Below, piece after piece: positions 7,847-15,916 of a stretch of 64,000 nucleotides of DNA; the stretch's first letter is position 1, and each line of letters begins with the position of its first letter. The DNA is from Streptomyces sp. 130. Its GTDB lineage: Bacteria; Actinomycetota; Actinomycetes; Streptomycetales; Streptomycetaceae. The position numbers and the translations under genes were made by a program. The notes under the pieces are model-generated. The model saw nothing but the letters and a program-made list of their open reading frames with translations, ran no database searches and was not told the origin of the DNA. The DNA is taken from contig NZ_VJNO01000023.1 of assembly GCF_007096885.1 (NCBI RefSeq), positions 43,316 through 107,315 on the forward strand, read 5' to 3'.

Positions 7847-8851
7847 TCAGGCCCCGGGGCGGGCCGGGACCAGGACGTTGCCGCTGTGGCGGCCGGCCAG
7901 GTAGTCGCCGACGTTCTCGACGGTGGCGTCGATGATCTGGCCGACCGCGTCCTCGGTGTAGTACGCCTGGTGGGAGGTGACGATGACGTTCGGGAAGGTC
8001 ACGAGCCGGGCCAGGGTGTCGTCGTCCACGCCCTCCAGGGACTTGTCCAGGAAGAACAGCCCGGCCTCCGCCTCGTACACGTCGAGTCCGACGCCGAGGA
8101 AGCGGCCCGCGCGCAGTTCGCCGACCAGGGCCGAGGTGTCGATGAGGCCGCCCCGGCTGGAGTTGACGAGGATCGCGTCGTCCTTCATCAGGGCGAGGGC
8201 GTCCTCGTCGATGAGGTGGTGCGTCGACGGGAGCAGCGGCACGTGCAGGCTGACCAGGTCGGACTCCGCGAGCAGCCGTTCCTTGTCGACGTACCGCATG
8301 CCGAGCTCGGCGCAGGCCGGGTTCTCGGCGACGTCCCAGCCGAGCAGCTTCATGCCGAAGCCGTGGGCGATCCGGGTGAACGCCTCGCCGATCTTGCCGG
8401 TGCCGATGACGCCCGCGGTGCGGCCGTGCATGTCGCGGCCGAGGAGCCCGTCGAGCCGGAAGTCGAAGTCGCGGGTGCGGCCGGCCGCCCGGATCACCCG
8501 TCGGTTGACCGCCATGGCCAGGGTCCAGGCGAACTCCGCGACCGAGTACGGCGAGTAGTACGAGACCCGGGCGACGCGCAGGGCCAGGCGCTCGGCGACG
8601 TCCAGGTCGATGTTGTTGAACCCGGTGGAGCGCTGGGCGATCATCTGGGTGCCGCCGGCCGCGAGGGTCTGGAGGACCGCGCCGCCCAGGTCGGCGTTGA
8701 CGCTGGTGGAGATGACCTCGTAGCCCGCCGCGATGGGGGCGGTGTCCCGGTTCAGGAAGACGTCCAGGCAGCGGACTTCGTGCTTCCCGGCGAAGGCCTT
8801 CTCGATCAGCGGCTGTTCGTCGGACTGCACTCCGAAGGCCAGGATCTCCAC
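7847..8851 (-). CDS. D-lactate dehydrogenase-like 2-hydroxyacid dehydrogenase
   Basis: 334 residues, the normal length for D-isomer-specific 2-hydroxyacid dehydrogenases. The NAD-binding motif is GVIGTGKIGEAF. Catalytic Arg, Glu and His fall in NSSRGGLID, DVYEAEAGLFF and TSHQAYYTEDA. The family reduces pyruvate and other 2-oxoacids to D-hydroxyacids in the cytoplasm; the substrate is not fixed by the sequence. The GTG at 8851 follows AGGGGAG by 5 bases; an ATG 42 bases upstream is in frame but lacks a ribosome site. Convergent with trpE, 5-base gap. Confidence 0.92.
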   Translation of the reverse strand: MEILAFGVQSDEQPLIEKAFAGKHEVRCLDVFLNRDTAPIAAGYEVISTSVNADLGGAVLQTLAAGGTQMIAQRSTGFNNIDLDVAERLALRVARVSYYSPYSVAEFAWTLAMAVNRRVIRAAGRTRDFDFRLDGLLGRDMHGRTAGVIGTGKIGEAFTRIAHGFGMKLLGWDVAENPACAELGMRYVDKERLLAESDLVSLHVPLLPSTHHLIDEDALALMKDDAILVNSSRGGLIDTSALVGELRAGRFLGVGLDVYEAEAGLFFLDKSLEGVDDDTLARLVTFPNVIVTSHQAYYTEDAVGQIIDATVENVGDYLAGRHSGNVLVPARPGA

Positions 8852-8931
8852 GGTGTCTCCCCTGTCTGCGTGCTGGGCGCGGCCGGTCATCGCGAATATA
8901 CGGCCGGGGGCACCGCCGCGCCGCTCAAGCC

Positions 8932-9624
8932 CTACGCGTCGTCGAGCCCGCGCTCGATGGCGTACCGCACCAGCTCGACCCGGTTGTGCAGCTGGAGCTT
9001 GCCCAGGGTGTTCTGGACGTGGTTCTGCACGGTCCGGTGCGAGATGACGAGCCGTTCCGCGATCTGCTTGTACGAGAGCCCCTTGGCCACGAGCCGCAGC
9101 ACCTCGGTCTCCCGGTCGGTCAGCTCCGGGGCCTTCGGCTCGTCGGAGGCGGCCGGCGCGGGCTTCGAGGCCAGCCGGCGGTACTCGCCCAGCACCAGGC
9201 CCGCCAGGCCCGGGGTGAACACGGCGTCGCCGGCGGCGGTCCGGCGGACGGCCTCGGTCAGCTCCTGGGTGCTCGCCGACTTCATCAGGTAGCCGGTGGC
9301 ACCGGACTTCACCGCCTCCAGGACGTCGGCGTGCTCGCCGCTGGCGGAGAGCACGAGGACCCGCAGCCCGGGCTGGGCACCGACGAGTTCCTTGCAGACC
9401 CGCACCCCGGGCATGCCGGGCAGATTGAGGTCGAGGACCAGGACGTCCGGGGTGACGGCGGCGGCCCGGCGGACGGCCTGCGGCCCGTCGCCGGCGGTGG
9501 CCACCACGTCGAACCCGGCCTCGGTGAGGTCGCGGGCCACGGCGTCGCGCCACATCGGGTGGTCGTCCACCACCATCACCCTGACCGCCCGCTGCCCGGT
9601 GCCCTCGTCATGTGTCGCGCTCAT
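8932..9624 (-). CDS. macR: LuxR/NarL-family response regulator (MacR-like)
   Basis: 230 residues: receiver domain with the acidic pair Asp20/Asp21 and phospho-acceptor Asp65 (LVLDLNLPG), then a C-terminal LuxR helix-turn-helix (TDRETEVLRLVAKGLSYKQIAERL, given here as a description of residues about 168-190). The start overlaps the stop of the kinase gene by ATGA. Position and family match what I recall as MacRS of S. coelicolor (SCO2120/2121), which controls morphogenetic membrane-protein genes; that assignment is from memory of synteny and not proven here. Confidence 0.93.
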   Translation of the reverse strand: MSATHDEGTGQRAVRVMVVDDHPMWRDAVARDLTEAGFDVVATAGDGPQAVRRAAAVTPDVLVLDLNLPGMPGVRVCKELVGAQPGLRVLVLSASGEHADVLEAVKSGATGYLMKSASTQELTEAVRRTAAGDAVFTPGLAGLVLGEYRRLASKPAPAASDEPKAPELTDRETEVLRLVAKGLSYKQIAERLVISHRTVQNHVQNTLGKLQLHNRVELVRYAIERGLDDA

Positions 9625-10853
9625 CGGACCGAACCCGCCTTCCCCCGTGAAACCTTAGGAACCTTCAATTCGACCTCGGTGCCCTGGCCGGGCACCGAGA
9701 TCACCTCCGCCGTACCGCCCAGATCGCGCAGCCGGCCGCGGATCGACAGGGCGACCCCGAGCCGCCCCTCCCCCTCGGCCTGCGCGAGCCGCCCCTCGGG
9801 GATGCCGGGCCCGTCGTCCCGGACCGTGACGACGACCTCGTCCGGCCAGTCCTCCAGCAGAATCCACGCCTGGGCGCCCTCGCCCGCGTGCACCCGGACA
9901 TTGTCCAGGGCGGCGCCGACCGCCGCCGCCAGCTCCGCTGCCGCGCCGGAGGGCAGCAGCACCGGGGCGCCCGGCTCCGCGAAGCTGGTCCGGGAGCCGG
10001 CGCGCGGGGCGAGCAGCGTCCGCAGGTCGGTCTCGCCGCCGTCCCCGGCGCCCGGTTCGTCGTCGCCCGTCTCGACGGCCCGGACGACGGCGCCCTCGGA
10101 GGCGTCCTCGGAGAGCCGGGTGGGCGGCACGAGCCCGCTGGAGACCAGGGTGCGCAGGGCGGCCTCCTGCTCCCCGGCCATCCGGCCGAGCTCCGCCGCC
10201 TCGCCGCCGATCGCGGCGCCGCGCCGCTGGACCATGGCGAGGACCTGGAGCACGCCGTCGTGGATGTCCCGGGCCAGGCGCTCGCGTTCGCGGGTGGCGG
10301 CCTCGATCTCCAGGGCGCGGGCGAGGGTGCGCTCACTGGCCCGGGCGACCTCGACGACGTAACCGATGGCGATGGAGGCGACCCAGACCAGCATCACGTT
10401 GTGCAGGGTGTCGCGGCTGGGCTCGGCGCGCTCGATGAGGTTGGCGACGGCGACCAGGCTGGAGGCGAAGCCCGCCCAGCGCCAGCCGCCCTTGACCGCG
10501 AAGGCCAGCACCGAACCGGCGGTCCAGATGGACGGCAGGGTCGGCCCGTCGACGTGCTGCGCCTGGAAGTCGGCGAGCGGGGTGACGACGATCCCGATGA
10601 GGGCGATGGCCAGGTCCGCGCCCAGGAAGCGCCTGGTGCAGGCGGCGGCGCCGGCCACCTTCGGCAGGGTGGCGAGCGTCCAGACGGCCATCAGCGACAG
10701 GAAGGCGACCGCGATCCACGGCCGCTCGTAGTCGTGCCGGGCGAAGGCGGCGATCAGGACCGCGTAGACCATCGTCAGCACGCGGTAAGCCGTCAGGGCG
10801 CGCCACAGCGGCTGCTCCACCGACATCCGGACCACGCGTACGCGTTTGACCAC
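9621..10853 (-). CDS. macS: MacS-family membrane sensor histidine kinase
   Basis: 410 residues. Starts with VEQPLWRALTAYRVL, the signature of the MacS sensor family, followed by about five hydrophobic segments and a cytoplasmic kinase core. The phospho-accepting His198 lies in RDIHDGVLQ, and an HATPase region follows (VVTVRDDGPGIPEG). The GTG at 10853 is preceded by GGGGGGA. It forms a translationally coupled pair with the downstream response regulator through a 4-base overlap. The signal sensed cannot be read from the sequence. Confidence 0.92.
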   Translation of the reverse strand: MVKRVRVVRMSVEQPLWRALTAYRVLTMVYAVLIAAFARHDYERPWIAVAFLSLMAVWTLATLPKVAGAAACTRRFLGADLAIALIGIVVTPLADFQAQHVDGPTLPSIWTAGSVLAFAVKGGWRWAGFASSLVAVANLIERAEPSRDTLHNVMLVWVASIAIGYVVEVARASERTLARALEIEAATRERERLARDIHDGVLQVLAMVQRRGAAIGGEAAELGRMAGEQEAALRTLVSSGLVPPTRLSEDASEGAVVRAVETGDDEPGAGDGGETDLRTLLAPRAGSRTSFAEPGAPVLLPSGAAAELAAAVGAALDNVRVHAGEGAQAWILLEDWPDEVVVTVRDDGPGIPEGRLAQAEGEGRLGVALSIRGRLRDLGGTAEVISVPGQGTEVELKVPKVSRGKAGSVR

Positions 10854-10884
10854 GCTGTTCCCCCCGTCCCCCCGCGGACCGCCG

Positions 10885-11619
10885 CTAGGCGCTGTCGCCG
10901 TCCGTCTTCTTCGCGGCCTCGGACCGGCGCTTCGCCTCCTCGGCGATCTGCCGCTTGGCGGCGGTCGCATAGATGTCGACGTACTCCTGGCCCGAGAGCT
11001 TCATGATCTCGTACATCACCTCGTCGGTGACCGAGCGCAGGATGAAGCGGTCGCCGTCCATGCCGTGGTAGCGGCTGAAGTCGAGCGGCCTGCCGATCCG
11101 GATGCCGGGGCGCATCAGCTTGGGGATCACCTGGCCGGGCGGCTGGATCTTCTCCGTGTCGATCATCGCGACGGGGATGACCGGCGCCCCGGTGGCCAGC
11201 GCCACCCGGGCGAGACCGCCGGGCTTGCCCCGGTAGAGCCGGCCGTCGGGCGACCGGGTGCCCTCGGGGTAGATGCCGAAGAGGCCGCCGCTCTCGACGA
11301 CCTGGATGCCCGCCCGGATCGCCGCCTCACCGGCGCCGCGCGCGCCGGAGCGGTCGACGGGGAGCTGGCCGACGCCCTTGAAGAACGCGGCCGTGAGCTT
11401 GCCCTTCACCCCGGGCGCGGTGAAGTACTCGGCCTTCGCGATGAAGGTCACCTTGCGGTCCAGGACGGCCGGCAGGAAGAAGGAGTCGGAGAACGACAGG
11501 TGGTTGCTGGCGAGGATCGCGGGCCCGCGCGCGGGGATGTTCTCCAGGCCCTCCACCCACGGCCGGAAGGCGAGCTTCAGCGACCCGCCGATGGAGAACT
11601 TCATAGCGCCGTAGATCAA
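10885..11619 (-). CDS. plsC: 1-acyl-sn-glycerol-3-phosphate acyltransferase
   Basis: 244-residue PlsC-family enzyme that transfers an acyl chain to lysophosphatidate in membrane phospholipid synthesis. The catalytic HX4D motif is His40-LSFS-Asp45 and the substrate motif is YPEGTRS. The TTG at 11619 is the start: AGGAGG lies 8 bases upstream, while the next ATG (11604) is 23 bases from it. The gene lies 31 bases upstream of nothing else in its operon apart from macS, whose start is just beyond its stop, so read-through is possible. Confidence 0.93.
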   Translation of the reverse strand: MIYGAMKFSIGGSLKLAFRPWVEGLENIPARGPAILASNHLSFSDSFFLPAVLDRKVTFIAKAEYFTAPGVKGKLTAAFFKGVGQLPVDRSGARGAGEAAIRAGIQVVESGGLFGIYPEGTRSPDGRLYRGKPGGLARVALATGAPVIPVAMIDTEKIQPPGQVIPKLMRPGIRIGRPLDFSRYHGMDGDRFILRSVTDEVMYEIMKLSGQEYVDIYATAAKRQIAEEAKRRSEAAKKTDGDSA

Positions 11620-11838
11620 CTCGGATGCCTCCTGTGTGCTGTCCGACAGACCTTAACCCGCCGTGTCCCGCTTCCTCCCGCCCGCGCGGGCGGGTGTCCG
11701 CGGCCCGGGCCGGTGACGGCCCTGGTCGGTGTCGGTCCGGTCGCGTACGGTGAAGTGATCCCGCGCGTCCCGCACATCCTTCCGAACCCTTCCGCTCCCC
11801 GCTCGCCTGGCCGCGAGCCTCATGAACAGGAGACCCCG

Positions 11839-12630
11839 GTGCCGGTCCTTCCCGGAGCCGAGCCGTTCCGCCACGAGGGCGGAGCGGTCGGCGTCCTCCT
11901 CTGTCACGGATTCACCGGTTCCCCGCAGTCGCTGCGCCCCTGGGCCGAATATCTGGCCGACCGCGGTCTCACGGTCTCGCTGCCGCTGCTGCCCGGGCAC
12001 GGCACGCGCTGGCAGGACATGCGGGTGACCGGCTGGCAGGACTGGTACGCGGAGGTGGACCGGGAGCTCCGCGGTCTGCTGGAGCGGTGCGAGCGGGTCT
12101 TCGTCTTCGGGCTCTCGATGGGCGGCGCGCTGGCACTGCGGCTGGCCGCGAAGCACGGGGACGCGGTCAGCGGCCTGGTGCTCGTCAATCCGGCCAACAA
12201 GGTGCACAGTCTCGCCGCGCACGCGCTGCCGGTGGTCCGCCATCTGGTGCCGACGACGAAGGGCCTGGCCGGCGACATCGCCCTGGAGGGCGTCGCGGAG
12301 GTGGGCTACGACCGGGTGCCGCTGCACGCGGCGCACTCGGTGCGCGGGTTCTTCCGGCTGGTCGACGGCGACCTGCCGCAGGTCACCCAGCCGCTCCTGC
12401 TGCTGCACAGCCCGCGGGACCATGTGGTGCCGCCCGCCGACTCGGCCCGCATCCTGAGCCGCGTCTCCTCGACGGACGTCCGGGAGGTCCTGCTGGAACA
12501 GAGCTACCACGTGGCGACGTTGGACCATGATGCGAAGCGGATCTTCGACGAGAGCCATGCGTTCATCGGCCGCCTCGCTCCGAGCGAGATGGATCAGGGC
12601 GGGAAGAAGGGGAGCACGTCCGGTGGCTGA
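11839..12630 (+). CDS. Alpha/beta-hydrolase, carboxylesterase/monoacylglycerol lipase type
   Basis: 263-residue cytoplasmic esterase of the Est30 type. The nucleophile elbow is GLSMGG. The acid lies near LLLHSPRDHVVPP and the His in SYHVATLDHD. The oxyanion region is LLCHGFTGSP. The GTG at 11839 is preceded by CAGGAGA. It is divergent from plsC, suggesting a link to lipid turnover, and overlaps the next gene by 8 bases. Confidence 0.9.
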   Translation: MPVLPGAEPFRHEGGAVGVLLCHGFTGSPQSLRPWAEYLADRGLTVSLPLLPGHGTRWQDMRVTGWQDWYAEVDRELRGLLERCERVFVFGLSMGGALALRLAAKHGDAVSGLVLVNPANKVHSLAAHALPVVRHLVPTTKGLAGDIALEGVAEVGYDRVPLHAAHSVRGFFRLVDGDLPQVTQPLLLLHSPRDHVVPPADSARILSRVSSTDVREVLLEQSYHVATLDHDAKRIFDESHAFIGRLAPSEMDQGGKKGSTSGG

Positions 12631-13294
12631 GCACGACGCGGAGCGCGCGGGCAGCGAGGAGGAGCGCGAGCCGTTCCCCGTGGAGGGGGCGGCCGTCGCC
12701 GACGACGACGGCAAGGGCGCACCGCCCGACGCACCGGCCGGTGCGGCCGGGGGACCGCTGGACGAGGAGGCCGTCTGGCGGGCCATCGTGGCGGGTTACG
12801 GGGAGGAGCCGCCGGACCCGCCGGGCGCGCGGCCCTTCCGGTCGGTCGAGGATCTGGCGCTGCCGGACGACGGTCCGCTGACCGCCCCGGCCGCGGACAA
12901 GGGGCTCGGCAAGCGGCCGCCCAGGCCGAAGCCGGAGGAGGACCGGCCGCTCGGCGGCTCCGTGGTCTTCGCGCCGGGCGTGGGCCCGCGCGACTACGAG
13001 CCGGCCGACCCGGACGCGCCCGGCGCGGCCGGCGGGGACGACGACGAGGGCCACTTCGTGCCGCCGGAGCCGCCGCCGCTGCCGGAGGCCGACGTCACGG
13101 CGAAGTTCGCCTGGCTCGCGGTGGTCGGCGGGCCGGTGCTGATGCTGCTCGCGGTGCTGCTCTCCTGGGAGATGACCTGGTGGCTGACGACGGTCTGCGT
13201 CGGCGGCTTCCTGGGCGGCTTCGTGACGCTGGTGGCGCGGATGGACTCCGACGACGACGGTGACGACGACCCGGGGCGGGGCGCGGTGGTCTAG
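12623..13294 (+). CDS. Hypothetical membrane protein, acidic N-terminus and two C-terminal helices
   Basis: 223 residues. The first 160 are hydrophilic, Pro/Asp/Glu-rich and probably disordered. Two hydrophobic helices follow (LAVVGGPVLMLLAVLLSW and LTTVCVGGFLGGFVTLVA) and a short acidic tail. GGGGAG at 12609-12614 lies 8 bases before the GTG, inside the hydrolase gene, so the two are translationally coupled. I do not recognise a characterised function; similar proteins follow this hydrolase in other streptomycetes. Confidence 0.85.
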   Translation: MAEHDAERAGSEEEREPFPVEGAAVADDDGKGAPPDAPAGAAGGPLDEEAVWRAIVAGYGEEPPDPPGARPFRSVEDLALPDDGPLTAPAADKGLGKRPPRPKPEEDRPLGGSVVFAPGVGPRDYEPADPDAPGAAGGDDDEGHFVPPEPPPLPEADVTAKFAWLAVVGGPVLMLLAVLLSWEMTWWLTTVCVGGFLGGFVTLVARMDSDDDGDDDPGRGAVV

Positions 13295-13441
13295 GGCCGG
13301 TCCGGCGGATCATGGCCGGGGTCGCGACGCCTGGCACGGCGCCTCGCCCGTGATGCCGAAACGCCCGGACGGCTCCGCCACGAGGACGCTCCGGCGGCTT
13401 GCGGTGCACGCAGCAGACGCCGCGGCCTGCCCGGCCCTGGT

Positions 13442-13471
13442 CCGCGGAAAGGCCTCAGGGCCTTTCCGCGG
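13442..13471. terminator. Bidirectional hairpin overlapping the nuclease stop codon
   Basis: Perfect 13-bp stem CCGCGGAAAGGCC/GGCCTTTCCGCGG with loop TCAG. The loop contains the stop codon of the reverse-strand nuclease gene (13455-13457), so one arm encodes its last codons and the hairpin serves both convergent transcripts. Confidence 0.85.
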
Positions 13472-14204
13472 GCACCCGGAGCGCGGCCAGCACCGGGCGG
13501 TGGTCGGTCGCCGCCCGCAGGTCGGCCTCCCGCACCCCGGGCAGCCCGTCCGGGACCCCGCAGCCCAGGACCTCGACCCCGTCGGTGGCGAAGACCGCGT
13601 CGATCCGGCGGCGCGGTTCGTGCGCGGGGAAGGTGTACGCGCCGCCCTGCGGCTTGGTCTCCCAGCAGTCCTGGTAGCGCCCGGCGAGCCGCCGGAAGGC
13701 CCGCCCGCTCGGTACGTCGTTGAGGTCGCCGGCGACGACGGCGTGCGCCACGCCCAGCGCGTCCACGGTCTCCACCAGCCGCTCGGCCTGGGCCAGCCGC
13801 TCCTGCCGCTGGAGGCTCAGGTGGCAGCTGACCACCCCGACCCGGGCGCCCGCGAACCGGACCACGGCGGTGGCGAAGCCCCGCCGGTGCAGGCCCGGGG
13901 TGCGCGGCAGCAGGATGTCCTCGGTGCGCTCGACGGTGGCGCGCAGCGAGCACAGCAGCAGCGGTCCGGCGGCGGTGGCGCCGCCGCCCAGGACCACCAG
14001 GTCGGTGGCGGCGGCGAGCCGGGCGGCGTACTTGCGCCAGCGGAAGAGGCGCGGCGCCTCCTGGACGAGGACCAGGTCGGGCGCGCAGGCGCGGATGACC
14101 CGGGCGAGTGCGGCGTTGTCGTCGCGCATCGAGCGGATGTTGTAGCTGAGCACGCGGATGACGGCCGAGCCGTCCGGCTCGGTGCGCGAATCGGGCAGCG
14201 ACAT
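13455..14204 (-). CDS. Endonuclease/exonuclease/phosphatase-family protein
   Basis: 249 residues with the EEP-fold motifs: RVLSYNIRS at the N-terminus, DLVLVQEAP with the metal-binding Glu, AVVAGDLNDVPS, and ATDHRPVLA with the catalytic Asp-His at the C-terminus. No signal peptide, so probably cytoplasmic; DNA, RNA or phosphoester substrates are all possible. ATG 14204 is chosen because GAGGG lies 10 bases upstream; ATG 14213 is only 1 base from that site. Confidence 0.88.
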   Translation of the reverse strand: MSLPDSRTEPDGSAVIRVLSYNIRSMRDDNAALARVIRACAPDLVLVQEAPRLFRWRKYAARLAAATDLVVLGGGATAAGPLLLCSLRATVERTEDILLPRTPGLHRRGFATAVVRFAGARVGVVSCHLSLQRQERLAQAERLVETVDALGVAHAVVAGDLNDVPSGRAFRRLAGRYQDCWETKPQGGAYTFPAHEPRRRIDAVFATDGVEVLGCGVPDGLPGVREADLRAATDHRPVLAALRVPAERP

Positions 14205-14250
14205 CGTGGCCATGCCCTCACGATACGGCGGACGCCCGCCGCGCCAGGTC

Positions 14251-14314
14251 GTGTCCGCGAAGTGTCGTCTGGCCTGCGACGCCCTTCGGGCGGACGACGC
14301 CACTTCGCGGACAC
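14251..14314 (-). terminator. Long imperfect hairpin between glucokinase and nuclease genes
   Basis: Outer arms GTGTCCGCGAAGTG (14251-14264) and CACTTCGCGGACAC (14301-14314) are exact reverse complements. TCGTC (14265-14269) and GACGA (14293-14297) extend the stem after a 3-base bulge. It lies just after the glucokinase stop and before the nuclease start, so it is probably the glk terminator. Confidence 0.65.
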
Positions 14315-14359
14315 TCCCGGGGCGCGACGGGCGTCCGGTGTTTCCGGGTGCGGGTGGGC

Positions 14360-15301
14360 TCAGCCCTGGCGGGCCAGGTCCGCGGCGCCCACGAGCCCTG
14401 CCTTGCCGCCGAGTTGGGCGGCGAGCACCTGGGCGTGCGGGCGCCATTCGCCGCCGATCAGCCAGCGCCGGAACGACTTGCGGATCGGGCCGAGGACGAG
14501 CTCGCCCTCGTCCGAGACGCCGCCGCCGACGATGAAGGCCGACGGGTCGAACAGCGAGGCCAGGTCGGCGAGTCCGGCGCCGGCCCAGCGGGCCAGCTCG
14601 CGGAACGAGTCGACGGCCACCGGGCAGCCCTGGCGGGCGGCCTCGCTGATGTGCTTGCCCTGGATGCCGTCGACGGTGCCGTCACCGAGCGCCAGCAGGA
14701 TCGTGGCGTTCTCCGGGGTGGCGTTGGCGCGCTGCTTCGCGTACCGCACGAGGGCGCGGCCGGAGGCGTACTGCTCCCAGCAGCCCTGGCTGCCGCAGCC
14801 GCAGAGCAGACCGTCCGGGACGACCCGGATGTGGCCGAACTCGGCGGCCACGCCGAAGCGTCCGCGGCGCAGCTTGTTGCCGATGATGATGCCGCCGCCG
14901 AGGCCGGTGCCCAGCGTGATGCAGATGACGTCGTCGTGGCCCTGGCCGGCCCCGAAGCGGTATTCGCCCCAGGCGGCGGCGTTGGCGTCGTTCTCCACGA
15001 CGACGGGGAGGCCGACGCGCTGCTCGACCTTGTCCTTCAGCGGCTCGTGGCGCCAGTTGATGTTCGGCGCGAACAGCACGGTGGCCCGCTTGTCGTCCAC
15101 GTATCCGGCCGCGCCGATGCCGACGGCCTCGACCGCGTGGCCCTCGCTGGCGCCGGACACCGCCGCCGCGATCGCGTCCACGATGCCTTCGGCCGTCGGC
15201 GGGGTCGGCACCTTGAAGGTCGAGAGGATCTGTCCCTCTTCGTCGACCACTCCAGCCGCGATCTTCGTGCCGCCGATATCGACGCCGATGGTGAGTCCCA
15301 T
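14360..15301 (-). CDS. glkA: ROK-family glucokinase
   Basis: 313-residue cytoplasmic kinase that phosphorylates glucose and, in Streptomyces, is central to carbon catabolite repression. ATP-binding motif GVDIGGTK at the N-terminus, sugar site VENDANAAAWGE, ROK zinc signature CGCGSQGCWEQYASG and a C-terminal IVGGGVSDEGE. The length matches the S. coelicolor enzyme. ATG 15301 has GAGGGA upstream. It heads a reverse-strand run whose other members are a DUF5304 protein, an ArsA-like protein and an SRPBCC protein. Confidence 0.95.
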   Translation of the reverse strand: MGLTIGVDIGGTKIAAGVVDEEGQILSTFKVPTPPTAEGIVDAIAAAVSGASEGHAVEAVGIGAAGYVDDKRATVLFAPNINWRHEPLKDKVEQRVGLPVVVENDANAAAWGEYRFGAGQGHDDVICITLGTGLGGGIIIGNKLRRGRFGVAAEFGHIRVVPDGLLCGCGSQGCWEQYASGRALVRYAKQRANATPENATILLALGDGTVDGIQGKHISEAARQGCPVAVDSFRELARWAGAGLADLASLFDPSAFIVGGGVSDEGELVLGPIRKSFRRWLIGGEWRPHAQVLAAQLGGKAGLVGAADLARQG

Positions 15302-15374
15302 GAATCCCTCAGTTCCGGTCGAGCCCCGCTGAGGCAACCGTACCCGAGGCCGGGCCCCGTCCCGTCGGCGCCGG

Positions 15375-15833
15375 TCAGTCCAGGTCGATGTGTTCGCCGG
15401 CGCCGGACCCTTCGTCCCGGGGGCCTTCGGGGCCTTCCGCCTTCTTTTCGGTGCCCGCGGGGTCCCCCGCCCCCCGGGTCCAGCGGCCCTCCTGGCCCTG
15501 GACCGCCGAGCGGTAGGCGGCGAGCAGTTCGTTACCGGCCGCCGCGATGTGATCGAAAACGTCTGGATTGCGCTCGATCACGGGCTCCACGGCCGCCTTG
15601 GCCTGCTGGATGACCTGCTGCACGGCGCCCTGCGCGGCCATCCCGAGGAGCGGCGCCTGCAACGAGCCGAGCTTGCCGGCCACCGCGTCCACCAGCTTGC
15701 GCAGCTCCTCGGCGGCGGAACCGGGCGGCGGGCCGTAGGCGGCGCGGCGGCGGGCCCGCTCGGCGGCCAGGTCCTCGGCGCAGGCCTGGGCCCAGGCGTC
15801 GTCGTCGGCGGGGCGATCGGTGGCTTCGCTCAT
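15375..15833 (-). CDS. DUF5304-family protein
   Basis: 152-residue soluble acidic protein conserved in streptomycetes. The core PGSAAEELRKLVDAVAGKLG ... VIQQAKAAVEPVIERNP is helical; the C-terminal 40 residues are charged and low-complexity. No enzyme motif. It lies between the ArsA-like ATPase and glucokinase genes on the same strand. Confidence 0.85.
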   Translation of the reverse strand: MSEATDRPADDDAWAQACAEDLAAERARRRAAYGPPPGSAAEELRKLVDAVAGKLGSLQAPLLGMAAQGAVQQVIQQAKAAVEPVIERNPDVFDHIAAAGNELLAAYRSAVQGQEGRWTRGAGDPAGTEKKAEGPEGPRDEGSGAGEHIDLD

Positions 15834-15916
15834 GGCGGACTCCCGGGGGCATCGTGGCCGGCGGCCCGGCATACCGGACACGTACCTTCGACGGTACCCG
15901 AACGGTGGTACGCCGT

